64,000 nt of DNA from Flavobacteriales bacterium (GCA_016715895.1 JADJXH010000004.1:310001-374000), one strand, 5' to 3'; positions 43,196 to 53,516 are shown, counted from the stretch's first letter. Numbers and translations: made by a program. Notes: generated by a model from the letters alone, not told the origin.

Positions 43196-43324
43196 GGACG
43201 ACGACGCGGCGGGGTGCTGAGGGACCTCGTTCCAGATCTTCGGGCGCCCAGGACCCCAACACAACGGTCCTGCGGATCAAACCCACCCTGCCATACCGTG
43301 TCCAATTGGAACAAACCTGTCAAC

Positions 43325-44242
43325 ATGCGCCATCCCCTGCTGCTCGCCTCGCTCATCCCGATGGTGCTGAGCGCCCAGGATCCCCTGCCCACGGACAGTA
43401 CCGGTCTTCCCGGGGACCACTTCAGCCTGCAGGGGGCCTTGGAGCTCTTCAAGGACAACATCGAGCTGGAGGTGTTCGAAAAGGTCCTGAACATGGAGGA
43501 CAACGAGGTGAACAACCTCGACCTGAACAACGACGGGCAGGTGGACTACGTGCGGGTGGAGGCGCTGCGCGAGGGTGATGCCGTGGTGGTGACGCTGCGC
43601 GTGCCGGTTAGCGCCACCGAGGACCAGGACGTGGCGGTGATCGAGATCGAAAAGGTGGGACCGGACAGTGCCATCCTGCAGATCCGGGGCGACGAGGACC
43701 TGTACCCGGAAGGCACCATCGTGGAGCCGTTCGCCGAGGTGGAAGGTGCCGCCAAGGAGGGCAAAGGGCCCTCGGCCCCTGCGCTCGTGCACATGCAGGT
43801 GGTGGTGAACGTGTGGGGCTGGCGCCCCGTTCCGTTCTGCTTCAGCCCGCGCTTCTCCCCTTTCTCCTCGGAATGGGCGTGGGGCAACTACCCGCCCTGG
43901 TGGCGCCCCTGGCGCCCGCATCCCTGGCGGATCTGGTGGAGCCGGGGTATTCACTACCGCACTTGGTACCGCCCATGGCCGCATTGCCGTGTCGTGCATG
44001 CCCATGCACTCTACATCCCGCGGCGTGTGCGCAGTACCACCGTGCAGGTCCGGTATCGCGATGCGCACCTGCACCATGCGAAGACACGGACGGCCCTGGC
44101 GCCCGACCACAGCCGCACACTGATGAACACCGGCCAGGCGAAACCCGCAAAAACGCGGCTCACGAGCAAGCCCGGCGTGCGAACCGCACCGCCCAGGGTC
44201 TCGCCCAAGCCGGCTAGGACGCCAAAGGGAGGAAAGAAATAG
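43325..44242 (+). CDS. exported protein with Trp/Pro/Arg-rich centre
   Basis: 305 residues from ATG 43325. Signal peptide (MRHPLLLASLIPMVLSAQ). Residues about 30-150 are a compact acidic domain that includes DLNNDGQVDYVRVEA, reminiscent of a calcium-binding or FG-GAP-like loop. Residues about 165-230 are extremely rich in Trp, Pro, Arg and His (WRPWRPHPWRIWWSRG), and the tail is basic with Lys, Pro and Thr. This polarity suggests a periplasmic or surface protein interacting with polyanions or peptidoglycan, which is inference only. Similar proteins exist in Bacteroidota as hypotheticals. Confidence 0.7.
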   Translation: MRHPLLLASLIPMVLSAQDPLPTDSTGLPGDHFSLQGALELFKDNIELEVFEKVLNMEDNEVNNLDLNNDGQVDYVRVEALREGDAVVVTLRVPVSATEDQDVAVIEIEKVGPDSAILQIRGDEDLYPEGTIVEPFAEVEGAAKEGKGPSAPALVHMQVVVNVWGWRPVPFCFSPRFSPFSSEWAWGNYPPWWRPWRPHPWRIWWSRGIHYRTWYRPWPHCRVVHAHALYIPRRVRSTTVQVRYRDAHLHHAKTRTALAPDHSRTLMNTGQAKPAKTRLTSKPGVRTAPPRVSPKPARTPKGGKK

Positions 44243-44324
44243 GGTGCCAGCCACCCTTGGTCAGTTCCGGATCACCGCCAGTTCGTCACCACGGCAGCGT
44301 GCCGTCCACGATCGATGCACTGGA

Positions 44325-45380
44325 TCAAGAACGGGACCGGCCTGTGCTCAGGAACGCATCCCAACCTTGGGCCGTGAGCTCGTGCTCGCCGCCCTGCTTG
44401 TCAACAAGGCGGTAGCCGCTGTTCGCATCGGTCATGTGGCCCACCACCGTGAGGTCCGGGTTGCCCTTGATCTTGTCGTAGTCGCTTTGCGCGATGGTGA
44501 AGAGCAGCTCGTAGTCCTCACCCCCGCTGAGCGCGCACACCGTGGGGTCGAGGTGGAAGTCCCGGGCCGTGCTGAACGTGTGCGGGTCGATCGGCAGCTT
44601 CTCATCGTAGAGCCGCACGCCCACGCCAGAGCTGCGGGCGATGTGCAACGCTTCGCTGGCCAGCCCGTCGCTGATGTCGATCATGGCCGTGGGTTTCACT
44701 CCCAGTTGCTTCAGCAGGGCCACGATGTCCCTGCGGGCCTCCGGCTTCAGCTGGCGCTCCAGGATGTAGTCGTGGCCGGCCAGGTCGGGCTGGGCACCCG
44801 TCTCGGTGAACACCGCCTTCTCCCGCTCCAGCACCTGCAGGCCCATGTAGGCGCCGCCGAGGTCGCCGCTCACCACCAGCAGGTCGTGCTCGCCCGCGCC
44901 ACTGCGGTACACGATCTCCTCCGGCTTGGCGGCACCGATGGCCGTCACCGCGATCACCAGGCCGCTCCTGCTGCTGCAGGTGTCCCCGCCGACCAGATCC
45001 ACTCCGTAGTTGCGGCAGGCCAGCAACATGCCCTCGTAGAGCTCGTCCACCGCCTCCACCGGGAAGCGGTTGCTCAAGGCCAGCGCCACCGTCACCTGCC
45101 GGGGCTCGGCGTTCATGGCGTACACGTCGCTCAGGTTCACCACGATGGCCTTGTAGCCCAGATGCTTCAGCGGCATGTAGGCCAAGTCGAAGTGCACGCC
45201 TTCCACCAGCATGTCGGTGGTGATCACCTGATGAAGGCCTGAGGCGTCGATCACAGCCGCATCATCGCCGATGCCCTTCACGGAAGAGGGCTGGGCGAGC
45301 TGCACCCTAGAGGACAAGCGTTCGATGAGGCCGAACTCGCCCAGGGCGGAGAGCTCGGTACGGGAGGGGGTGTCTGCCAT
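44325..45380 (-). CDS. thiL: thiamine-monophosphate kinase
   Basis: 351 residues from ATG 45380. Signature segments of ThiL: GEFGLIERLSSRV near the N-terminus, VKGIGDDAAVID, TTDMLVEGVHFDL, NLSDVYAMNAEPRQVTVAL, LVGGDTCSSRSGLVIAVTAIG and DISDGLASEALHIARSSGVG. The enzyme phosphorylates thiamine monophosphate to thiamine diphosphate, the last step of the cofactor pathway, in the cytoplasm. Stand-alone; divergent from sufA. An earlier in-frame start at 45455 lies upstream of the promoter element and is less likely. Confidence 0.95.
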   Translation of the reverse strand: MADTPSRTELSALGEFGLIERLSSRVQLAQPSSVKGIGDDAAVIDASGLHQVITTDMLVEGVHFDLAYMPLKHLGYKAIVVNLSDVYAMNAEPRQVTVALALSNRFPVEAVDELYEGMLLACRNYGVDLVGGDTCSSRSGLVIAVTAIGAAKPEEIVYRSGAGEHDLLVVSGDLGGAYMGLQVLEREKAVFTETGAQPDLAGHDYILERQLKPEARRDIVALLKQLGVKPTAMIDISDGLASEALHIARSSGVGVRLYDEKLPIDPHTFSTARDFHLDPTVCALSGGEDYELLFTIAQSDYDKIKGNPDLTVVGHMTDANSGYRLVDKQGGEHELTAQGWDAFLSTGRSRS

Positions 45381-45393
45381 GGTCCTTGGGCCG

Positions 45394-45401
45394 CGAAGGT
45401 A
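45394..45401 (-). promoter_or_regulatory. -7 element TACCTTCG (one mismatch)
   Basis: Minus strand, 13 nt before ATG 45380 of thiL. Confidence 0.5.
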
Positions 45402-45467
45402 CCCGGCGAACCCCGGGACCGAGACAGGTGTTCCACCGCCGCCCTTGGCCGCCACGGCCGCGGGGTG

Positions 45468-45475
45468 TACCTTTG
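45468..45475 (+). promoter_or_regulatory. suf promoter: TTG, 20 bp, TACCTTTG
   Basis: Exact TAnnTTTG with TTG at 45445-45447 and a 20-bp spacer. The operator palindrome begins 12 bases downstream. The sufC promoter at 49078 has the same layout. Confidence 0.7.
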
Positions 45476-45487
45476 CTCTGGAACTTG

Positions 45488-45504
45488 TTTAGACTAATTC
45501 TAAA
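45488..45504. promoter_or_regulatory. putative operator TTTAGACTAATTCTAAA before sufA
   Basis: 17-bp palindrome with one mismatched pair, centred about 20 bp downstream of the -7 element, so over the expected start of transcription or the leader. Same half-site (TTTAGA..TCTAAA) as at sufC. The position suits a repressor. The regulator is not identified. Confidence 0.6.
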
Positions 45505-45519
45505 TAAGCACAACGGACG

Positions 45520-45846
45520 ATGATCAAGGTCTCCGAACCCGCCAAGGCGGAAGTCACCAAGCTCCTGGGCCAGGAAGGCCGCGGCCCGAACCACTTCGTG
45601 CGGGTGGGCGTGAAGGGCGGCGGTTGCAGCGGCCTGATGTACGACCTAGACTTCGACAACGAAATGAAGGAGGGTGATAAGGTCTTCGAGGACAACGGCG
45701 TGAAAGTGGTGGTGGACAAGAAGAGCCTGCTGTACCTGCTGGGCACCACCCTCGATTTCAGTGGTGGCCTCAACGGCAAAGGTTTCCAGTTCATCAACCC
45801 CAACGCCAACCGGACCTGCGGCTGTGGCGAGAGCTTCAGCATCTGA
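45520..45846 (+). CDS. sufA: A-type iron-sulfur carrier protein
   Basis: 108 residues, the usual length for SufA/IscA/ErpA. The three conserved Cys are present: C36 (GGGCSGLMY), C100 and C102 (TCGCGESF). It receives Fe-S clusters from the SufBCD scaffold and hands them to apoproteins. First gene of the suf cluster, directly behind a promoter with an operator-like palindrome. A REP-like hairpin lies between it and sufB. Confidence 0.95.
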   Translation: MIKVSEPAKAEVTKLLGQEGRGPNHFVRVGVKGGGCSGLMYDLDFDNEMKEGDKVFEDNGVKVVVDKKSLLYLLGTTLDFSGGLNGKGFQFINPNANRTCGCGESFSI

Positions 45847-45870
45847 GTGTGGAACCAACGTCCCAGATAG

Positions 45871-45903
45871 GCACCTGTAGCGTCGACCCACTGGGTCGAC
45901 CTA
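45871..45903. repeat. REP-like hairpin repeat, copy 1
   Basis: 33 bp beginning GCACCTGTAGC with an 8-bp stem GTCGACCC / GGGTCGAC and loop ACT. Identical over all 33 bases to 53484-53516. Lies between sufA and sufB. Confidence 0.8.
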
Positions 45904-45924
45904 CCCCCTAATAGCCTGAGCGAA

Positions 45925-47373
<1,449 letters not shown>

Positions 47374-47379
47374 GAGTTT

Positions 47380-47474
47380 GGGCGTGCCCCCTCGCAAAAG
47401 CCTCGGGGTCGCGCTTTTCGCTGCTACTCCTCGCTCCTTCGTCGCTGCGGGGTATTCGCTTCAATCGCTCACGC
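47380..47474 (+). repeat. dispersed intergenic repeat, GGGCGTGCC family (95 bp)
   Basis: Begins GGGCGTGCC, holds CCTCGCAAAAGCCTCGGGGT and ends ATCGCTCACGC, matching the beginning, core and end of the minus-strand copy at 29907-30033. It starts seven bases after the sufB stop. Confidence 0.65.
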
Positions 47475-47545
47475 AACCGTCCCGAATGATGTTCGCCACC
47501 ATTTCAAAGATGCGCAGTACCTTGCCACAACAAACACCATTGCCC

Positions 47546-48766
47546 ATGCGCCTCCTCTACTCTTTGGCCCTTGTCTCTCTCAGCATCGCCGCAAATGCTC
47601 AAGTGCCAAGCTACGTGCCCACGAACGGGCTCATCGGATGGTGGCCATTCAGTGGCAACGCGAATGACGCGAGCGGAAATGGGAACCATGGTGTCACCAA
47701 CAACGCGTCACTCACCGTGGACCGATTCGGCAACTCGAATAGTGCATACAGCTTCAATGGTGTGGACCAGCTCATTGCGGGTAACATCAACGCGATATCG
47801 AACACTGCCTCCACCACAGTAACTGCTTGGATGCGCTATGTAGGGGACGCCGGAGGCCAGCCCTACGACACATACTTTCAACTTGGCACATACGGAAGTC
47901 ACACCTTCGCTTATGCCTACGAATACGGCTCCCAAGCTTTCAACCTTTACTCGTTCTGCACTTACATACCAACTGTACCCCTGGGTAACCTGAACAATGC
48001 ATGGCACTTTGTCGCCATTGTCGACTCAGAAACAGAATCCTTTCTATACGTCGATGGGAATCTCCTTGCGTCAGGCTCCGGCGGTCCAGCTGGCAATTGT
48101 TTTCAGGGCAGTTCTGCATTCAGCATAGGGTCAGCGAATTCCGTCACCGACAATCAATGGGTAACAGGCGACCTCGACGACATTGGGTTTTGGACCCGCG
48201 CATTGACCGCAACTGAAATCGATGCGCTATATAGTGCTGCCCTTGTTCCCCCTTGCGTCTCAACTGAGGTGCTAACTATGACTGGTCTAGATGCGAGTTA
48301 TCAAACCACGGACGGTCCCGCGACATTGACCGGAACCCCTCCCAACGGCGTCTTCCTTGGTCCTGGCGTTTCTGGTGTGTCGTTCGATCCGGCAGCAGCA
48401 GGTGTCGGAACTCATACCATCATCTACACCTATGTCGATGAGAACGGATGCGTGAACTCCACCGGCCAATGCACGAGCGTTTCTCTTGGCATCGGCATCG
48501 GCGACGAGGATAACATGCCGCTCCAAGGCGTGCGCGTCTTCCCCAATCCAGCCAATGGTCTGTTCAATCTCGAATTGGAACTGCAAGGCATGGTGTCCTT
48601 GGTCGTGTTCGATAGCCGAGGCAGACAGGTGATGAACCAGACGTTCATGGCCAATGGCTCCAAGACTTTGCGCGTACTTGACCTGAGCCGGGAAGCTGCT
48701 GGGACCTATTCACTTCAAGTGAGCACAGCCAACGGCTCCGTCAGCCAGTCCTTGGTGCGCGAATAA
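47546..48766 (+). CDS. LamG-domain secreted protein with T9SS type A sorting domain
   Basis: 406 residues from ATG 47546. Signal peptide MRLLYSLALVSLSIAANAQ, then a LamG/concanavalin-like lectin domain (about 22-240: NGLIGWWPFSGNANDASGNGNHG, WHFVAIVDSETESFLYVDGNLLASG, DLDDIGFWTRALTATEIDALY), a short Ig-like segment and a type A sorting domain (VRVFPNPANGLFNLELE, VFDSRGRQVMN, AAGTYSLQVS). Probably binds carbohydrate or protein at the cell surface. Visibly lower GC than the surrounding suf genes and lies between sufB and sufC, so it was probably inserted. Earlier in-frame starts would run through the dispersed repeat. Confidence 0.87.
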   Translation: MRLLYSLALVSLSIAANAQVPSYVPTNGLIGWWPFSGNANDASGNGNHGVTNNASLTVDRFGNSNSAYSFNGVDQLIAGNINAISNTASTTVTAWMRYVGDAGGQPYDTYFQLGTYGSHTFAYAYEYGSQAFNLYSFCTYIPTVPLGNLNNAWHFVAIVDSETESFLYVDGNLLASGSGGPAGNCFQGSSAFSIGSANSVTDNQWVTGDLDDIGFWTRALTATEIDALYSAALVPPCVSTEVLTMTGLDASYQTTDGPATLTGTPPNGVFLGPGVSGVSFDPAAAGVGTHTIIYTYVDENGCVNSTGQCTSVSLGIGIGDEDNMPLQGVRVFPNPANGLFNLELELQGMVSLVVFDSRGRQVMNQTFMANGSKTLRVLDLSREAAGTYSLQVSTANGSVSQSLVRE

Positions 48767-48795
48767 CCAGCTAACCACTCAACTAGAGCAAGCAA

Positions 48796-48999
48796 ATGAG
48801 CGCCTGGATTGATCAAATCTTCTCTGCGGCCGAGGCAAATGGTGAGGGGGTCGTTCGGAGACAGAAATCTGACGTTGACGGTATGGGCCTGTTCCAAGAA
48901 CTGATTCGCGAGGTCCGGAGGCGGAACTTCCATCTCCTCGAGATCGGAGACCAGTATGTCATCATCTGCAACACAAATGCGATCATCACGCATTGCTGA
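48796..48999 (+). CDS. 67-residue hypothetical protein
   Basis: Starts MSAWIDQIFSAAEANGEGVVRRQ and ends HLLEIGDQYVIICNTNAII. An amphipathic N-terminal helix and a C-terminal strand are likely. The conserved-looking core (VVRRQKSDVD, FHLLEIGDQYVIICN) suggests a real small protein found elsewhere, though no family name is recalled. It shares the lower GC of the LamG gene upstream and belongs to the same block inserted between sufB and sufC. Confidence 0.6.
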   Translation: MSAWIDQIFSAAEANGEGVVRRQKSDVDGMGLFQELIREVRRRNFHLLEIGDQYVIICNTNAIITHC

Positions 49000-49077
49000 C
49001 AGGGCTAGGCTCTCACGCGAACCATTGATTCGCTAGACTGTTCCATACTCACCCTTGGTCGCCTCCCACAGCGGCCC

Positions 49078-49085
49078 TACCTTTG
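49078..49085 (+). promoter_or_regulatory. sufC promoter: TTG, 20 bp, TACCTTTG
   Basis: Exact TAnnTTTG with TTG at 49055-49057 and a 20-bp spacer, the same geometry as the sufA promoter. It restores independent expression of sufCDSE downstream of the inserted block. Confidence 0.7.
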
Positions 49086-49098
49086 GCCTCCGTTCGAC

Positions 49099-49115
49099 TT
49101 TAGAACGGTTCTAAA
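49099..49115. promoter_or_regulatory. putative operator TTTAGAACGGTTCTAAA before sufC
   Basis: Perfect 17-bp palindrome starting 13 bases downstream of the -7 element, the same position as the palindrome at sufA. Fourteen of its bases recur upstream of sdhC (29061-29077). Confidence 0.65.
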
Positions 49116-49130
49116 TAGTCGTATGAGACC

Positions 49131-49877
<747 letters not shown>

Positions 49878-49880
49878 TCG

Positions 49881-49912
49881 ATCAGAAGATCAGATAATCA
49901 GACGATCAGATG
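49881..49912. repeat. octamer array, four units of ATCAGANN
   Basis: Four exact tandem 8-nt units with constant ATCAGA and two variable bases, in the sufC-sufD spacer. Single-armed; the REP-like element copy 2 follows 24 nt later. Confidence 0.75.
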
Positions 49913-49936
49913 ATGAAATACCAAGGCCGCGATAAG

Positions 49937-49982
49937 GCACCCGTAGCGTCCTCCGATATGTATCGGAGCCATTGGGTCGACT
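49937..49982. repeat. REP-like hairpin repeat, copy 2 (variant)
   Basis: Begins GCACCCGTAGCGTC and ends TTGGGTCGAC like copies 1 and 3, but the centre is replaced by a different palindrome, stem CTCCGATA / TATCGGAG. It ends 9 bases before the sufD start. Confidence 0.65.
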
Positions 49983-49991
49983 GATGAAGCC

Positions 49992-51257
49992 ATGACCACA
50001 TTGACCCAGACCGACCCCAAGACAACGGTGTTGCCGTTGTTGCAAGCCAGCACCTGGCCCAACGCCGCCGAAGCCCTGGCCCAGGTAAACACCCTGCCAG
50101 TGCCCACCACCCGCACCGAGGCCTGGAAATACACCCGCGTTGGCAAGCTGTTCAAGGACGCATACAGCGCCCCGCAAGGTGATGCGACCGTCGCACTGCC
50201 CGCCCGCCTGCCCTTCGATACCACCCGCATCGTCTTCGTCAACGGCCACTTCCGCGCGGACCTCAGCGACGACCTGAAGGCCGACAAGGGCATCGTCGTC
50301 GACAGCCTGAAAAACCACTTGGCACACGGCCCGGTGAAGGCGCACTACGGCACACTGGCCCCCATCGGCGATCGTCTCTTCACGGCGATGAACACCGCTG
50401 CGCCTACGGATGGTCTGATCATCCTCGCCACCAAGGGCACTAGGACCAGCAAGCCGATCCATGTTCTGCACATGTCAAGCGGTGATCGGCAATTGATCCA
50501 GCCGCGCGATCTCTTCATGCTTCATGAAGGCACGAGCGTGGAAGTGATCTTCGAACACATCGGAACGGACGCATCATCATCACTCGTCAACAGCATCCGC
50601 GAAAGCGTGATCGGAGAAGGCGCGAGCCTCACCATCCACCTGTTGCAGAATGAAGGGAATGGTCCCGCACACATCGGCCTCGATGGCGTGTCGATCGGTG
50701 CGAAAGGCCGCTTCAGCATCGACACCACCACATTGAACGGTTCGTTGGTGCGCAACGAGGTGAACGTTTCCCTTGCTGGTCGGGAAGCGCATGCCGAACT
50801 GAACGGCGTGTACCTGTTGAACGGCACCACGCATTGCGACAACCACACCTACATCGGTCACGACGTGCCGGACTGCACCAGCGACGAGCTCTACAAGGGC
50901 ATCGTGGCGGGCAAGGGCACCAGTGTGTTCAATGGCAAGGTGTACGTGGCGCCCGACGCGCAGCGCACCCGCGCCTACCAGAGCAACGCGAACATCCTGC
51001 TGGGCGACGACGCCAAGGTGTACACCAAGCCCGAGCTGGAGATCTACGCCGACGACGTGAAGTGCAGCCACGGGTGTACCATCGGTCGCCTGGACGAGAA
51101 AGGGCTGTTCTACCTGCGCAGCCGCGGGGTGAGCGAGGCAGAAGCGCGCAAGCTGATGGCCCATGCCTTCATCACCGAGGTGGTGGAGCGCATCCAGAAC
51201 GAGGAGTGGAAGGCGGTGTTGACGGCCTTGATCGACAACAAACTCGCACACCTGTGA
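49992..51257 (+). CDS. sufD: Fe-S cluster scaffold subunit SufD
   Basis: 421 residues. N-terminal helical part (RTEAWKYTRVGKLFKDAYSAPQ, the SufD hallmark) and a beta-helix core ending with NHTYIGHDVPDCTSDELYKGIVAGKGTSVFNGKVYVAPDAQRT and the CSHGCTIGRLDEKGLFYLRSRG-type region. It pairs with SufB; the conserved His in the late beta-helix is present. Its stop overlaps the sufS start by four bases (GTGA). Confidence 0.95.
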   Translation: MTTLTQTDPKTTVLPLLQASTWPNAAEALAQVNTLPVPTTRTEAWKYTRVGKLFKDAYSAPQGDATVALPARLPFDTTRIVFVNGHFRADLSDDLKADKGIVVDSLKNHLAHGPVKAHYGTLAPIGDRLFTAMNTAAPTDGLIILATKGTRTSKPIHVLHMSSGDRQLIQPRDLFMLHEGTSVEVIFEHIGTDASSSLVNSIRESVIGEGASLTIHLLQNEGNGPAHIGLDGVSIGAKGRFSIDTTTLNGSLVRNEVNVSLAGREAHAELNGVYLLNGTTHCDNHTYIGHDVPDCTSDELYKGIVAGKGTSVFNGKVYVAPDAQRTRAYQSNANILLGDDAKVYTKPELEIYADDVKCSHGCTIGRLDEKGLFYLRSRGVSEAEARKLMAHAFITEVVERIQNEEWKAVLTALIDNKLAHL

Positions 51258-52552
51258 GCACCAAAGCGGCACCGGTCTCCCAAGCGTTCAACATCGCCGA
51301 GATCCGCTCGCAGTTCCCGATCCTGAAGGAGCTGGTGCACGGCAAGCCGCTGGTGTACTTCGACAACGCCGCGACGAGCCAGAAGCCGCGCCGCGTGATC
51401 AAGGCCGAGAGCGCCTACTACGCCACGACCAACGCCAACGTCCACCGCGGCGTGCATACGCTGAGCACCAAGGCCACCGAAGCGCAGGAGGCCGCGCGGG
51501 AGATCATCCGCAAGCACATCAACGCCAAGCACGCGCACGAGGTGATCTTCACCAGTGGAACCACGGCGAGCCTGAACCTGGCGGCGTTCAGCCTGGGACA
51601 ATTGCTGTGGGGAAGTTCGCCTTCGCGCAAGGCTTTGGCGAACGAGGGCGACGAGGTGCTGATCAGTGGGATGGAGCACCATGCGAACATCGTTCCCTGG
51701 CAGCTGGCGTGCGAACGGCACGGGGCGAAGCTGAAGGTGATCCCGATCACGGACAGCGGCGAACTTGAACCGCGACGACGCGACGACGCGACGGGTAGCG
51801 CGACGAGCACTTTCACCGAGCGGACGAAGGTTCTCGCTATCTCGCATGTCAGCAACACGCTGGGCACCATCAACCCGGTGAAAGAACTGGTCGCGGAGGC
51901 GAAGAAGCTTGGCATCATCACCGTGGTCGACGGGGCGCAGGCCATCGCGCACCTGGATGTGGACGTGCAGGACCTCGGCTGCGACCTCTACGCCTTCAGC
52001 GGGCACAAGGCCTACGGGCCCACCGGCACCGGAGTGCTCTATGGCCGCGAGGAGCTGTTGGAGCGCATGCCCCCCTGGCAGGGCGGCGGCGAGATGATCG
52101 ACGTGGTCACCTTCGAGAAAACCACCTACGCCAAGCTGCCCTTCAAGTTCGAGGCGGGCACGCCGCACATCGCCGGCATCATCGGCCTGGGCGAGGCCTT
52201 CCGCTGGATGGAGGACTACGACAAGGCTGCGATGGCGAAGCACGAGCACGCGCTGCTCGAGCACGCCACCAAGGAACTGCTCACCATCAATGGCCTACGC
52301 ATCATCGGCACGGCGAAGGAGAAGGTGGGCGTGATCAGCTTCGTCGTTGAAGGCGTCCACCACTACGACCTCGGCACCCTGCTCGACCAGCAGGGCATCG
52401 CCGTGCGCACGGGCCACCACTGCACCCAGCCGCTGATGGAGCGCTTCGGCGTGAGCGGGACCACGCGGGCGAGCTTCGCGTGCTTCAATACGGTGGAGGA
52501 GGTGGATGTGATGGTGGCGGCGACCAGGAAAGCTGTCAAGATGCTACGATGA
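51254..52552 (+). CDS. sufS: cysteine desulfurase SufS
   Basis: 432 residues from GTG 51254. Group II cysteine desulfurase: N-terminal FPILKELVHGKPLVYFDNAATSQKP, NANVHRGVHTLS, PLP lysine in AFSGHKAYGPTGTGVLYG, and the catalytic Cys in RTGHHCTQPLMERFGV. It takes sulfur from cysteine and passes it to SufE. A short, Arg/Asp-rich stretch (about residues 175-190, ELEPRRRDDATGSATST) replaces a loop and looks like a small insertion relative to usual SufS. GTG is chosen because it overlaps the sufD stop. Confidence 0.95.
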   Translation: MSTKAAPVSQAFNIAEIRSQFPILKELVHGKPLVYFDNAATSQKPRRVIKAESAYYATTNANVHRGVHTLSTKATEAQEAAREIIRKHINAKHAHEVIFTSGTTASLNLAAFSLGQLLWGSSPSRKALANEGDEVLISGMEHHANIVPWQLACERHGAKLKVIPITDSGELEPRRRDDATGSATSTFTERTKVLAISHVSNTLGTINPVKELVAEAKKLGIITVVDGAQAIAHLDVDVQDLGCDLYAFSGHKAYGPTGTGVLYGREELLERMPPWQGGGEMIDVVTFEKTTYAKLPFKFEAGTPHIAGIIGLGEAFRWMEDYDKAAMAKHEHALLEHATKELLTINGLRIIGTAKEKVGVISFVVEGVHHYDLGTLLDQQGIAVRTGHHCTQPLMERFGVSGTTRASFACFNTVEEVDVMVAATRKAVKMLR

Positions 52553-52980
52553 GCACCACGACGACATTGGCCCAGACCCAACAAGAGCTCATTGACGAGT
52601 TCGCCATGTTCTCTGACTGGCAGGACCGTTACGAGCACCTGATCGAACTGGGCAAGGACCTGCCCCTGATCGCGCCGGAGCAGAAGACGGACGACAACCT
52701 CGTGCGGGGTTGTCAATCGCGGGTATGGCTGCATGCCGCTCCGCAGAACGGCCTCGTGCACTTCACCGCCGATAGCGACGCGATGATCACCAAGGGCATT
52801 GTGGCGCTGCTGGTGCGCGTGTTCAACGACCGCACACCGCAAGAGATCCTGGGCGCATCAACTGAGTTCATCGATCAGATCGGCCTGCGGGCACACCTGA
52901 GCCCCAACCGCGCGAACGGGCTTAGCGCGATGATCGACCAGATGAAACGCTACGCCCTCGCCTACTCTTCCAAGTCATGA
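52549..52980 (+). CDS. sufE: sulfur acceptor protein SufE
   Basis: 143 residues from ATG 52549, overlapping the sufS stop by four bases (ATGA). SufE pattern: EFAMFSDWQDRYEHLIELGKDLP, then the sulfur-accepting Cys C55 in NLVRGCQSRVWL. It stimulates SufS by accepting persulfide and delivering sulfur to SufB. Last member of the tightly packed sufD-sufS-sufE run. Confidence 0.96.
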   Translation: MSTTTTLAQTQQELIDEFAMFSDWQDRYEHLIELGKDLPLIAPEQKTDDNLVRGCQSRVWLHAAPQNGLVHFTADSDAMITKGIVALLVRVFNDRTPQEILGASTEFIDQIGLRAHLSPNRANGLSAMIDQMKRYALAYSSKS

Positions 52981-52990
52981 GGGAAATTCA

Positions 52991-53073
52991 TTTCACCGCA
53001 ACGGCGCAACGAACGCAACGGGTTACGCCACGTTGCGCATTCTTGGCGTCCGCTGCGGCGTGGCGGTTAGAAA
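52991..53073. repeat. inverted array of degenerate CGCAACGN units
   Basis: Left arm has three units related to CGCAACGG, the right arm carries related units in reverse complement (CGTTGCGC and more degenerate ones), and the outer ends TTTCACCGC and GCGGTTAGAAA mirror one another. Fills most of the sufE to sufT-like spacer; unit spacing 8-9 nt. Confidence 0.55.
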
Positions 53074-53086
53074 CTGAGCGTGCATC

Positions 53087-53407
53087 ATGACCCCCGAGGA
53101 GAAGAAACAACTGGAGGAGAGCATCATCAACTCCCTCAAGTCGGTGTACGACCCGGAGATCCCGGTGGACATCTACGAGCTGGGGCTGATCTACGACGTG
53201 GTGATCCACGACGACGCCAGCGTGTACATCAAAATGACCCTGACCAGTCCGGCATGCCCGGTGGCGGGGACCCTGCCCGGCGAGGTGGAGCAGAAAGTGG
53301 CGGACGTGCAGGGTGTGAAGAGCGCCAAGGTGGAGATCACCTTCGAACCACCGTGGGACAGGACCATGATGAGCGAGGCGGCGCAGTTGGAGCTGGGGTT
53401 CATGTGA
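53087..53407 (+). CDS. sufT: SufT-like MIP18-family (DUF59) iron-sulfur assembly protein
   Basis: 106 residues, one DUF59 domain: VYDPEIPVDIYELGLIYDVVI, the conserved Cys C57 in TLTSPACPVAG, and the C-terminal EITFEPPWDRTMMSEAAQLELG. DUF59 proteins in suf clusters act in maturation of Fe-S proteins, with a role distinct from the core scaffold. Its position directly after sufE supports that role. The symbol sufT is by similarity and context only. Confidence 0.88.
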   Translation: MTPEEKKQLEESIINSLKSVYDPEIPVDIYELGLIYDVVIHDDASVYIKMTLTSPACPVAGTLPGEVEQKVADVQGVKSAKVEITFEPPWDRTMMSEAAQLELGFM

Positions 53408-53413
53408 GTACAT

Positions 53414-53449
53414 CCACAGATGGCGCCGATGACACAGATGAACACCTGG
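53414..53449. repeat. nonamer array, four units
   Basis: Four 9-nt units in register (CCACAGATG, GCGCCGATG and two more) just after the sufT-like stop. A 7-bp hairpin with a GCAA tetraloop (CAGGTTG/CAACCTG, 53458-53475) and REP-like copy 3 follow. Confidence 0.6.
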
Positions 53450-53483
53450 AATGATGGCAGGTTGGCAACAACCTGGCTACAGG

Positions 53484-53516
53484 GCACCTGTAGCGTCGAC
53501 CCACTGGGTCGACCTA
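53484..53516. repeat. REP-like hairpin repeat, copy 3
   Basis: Identical over 33 bases to 45871-45903 and in the same orientation; lies between the sufT-like gene and the DUF2480 gene. Confidence 0.8.

Noticed and set aside
45488..45504. Assignment of the suf palindrome to IscR, Fur or PerR
   Set aside because: The half-site TTTAGA does not match the known consensus of these regulators well enough; left as an unidentified operator.
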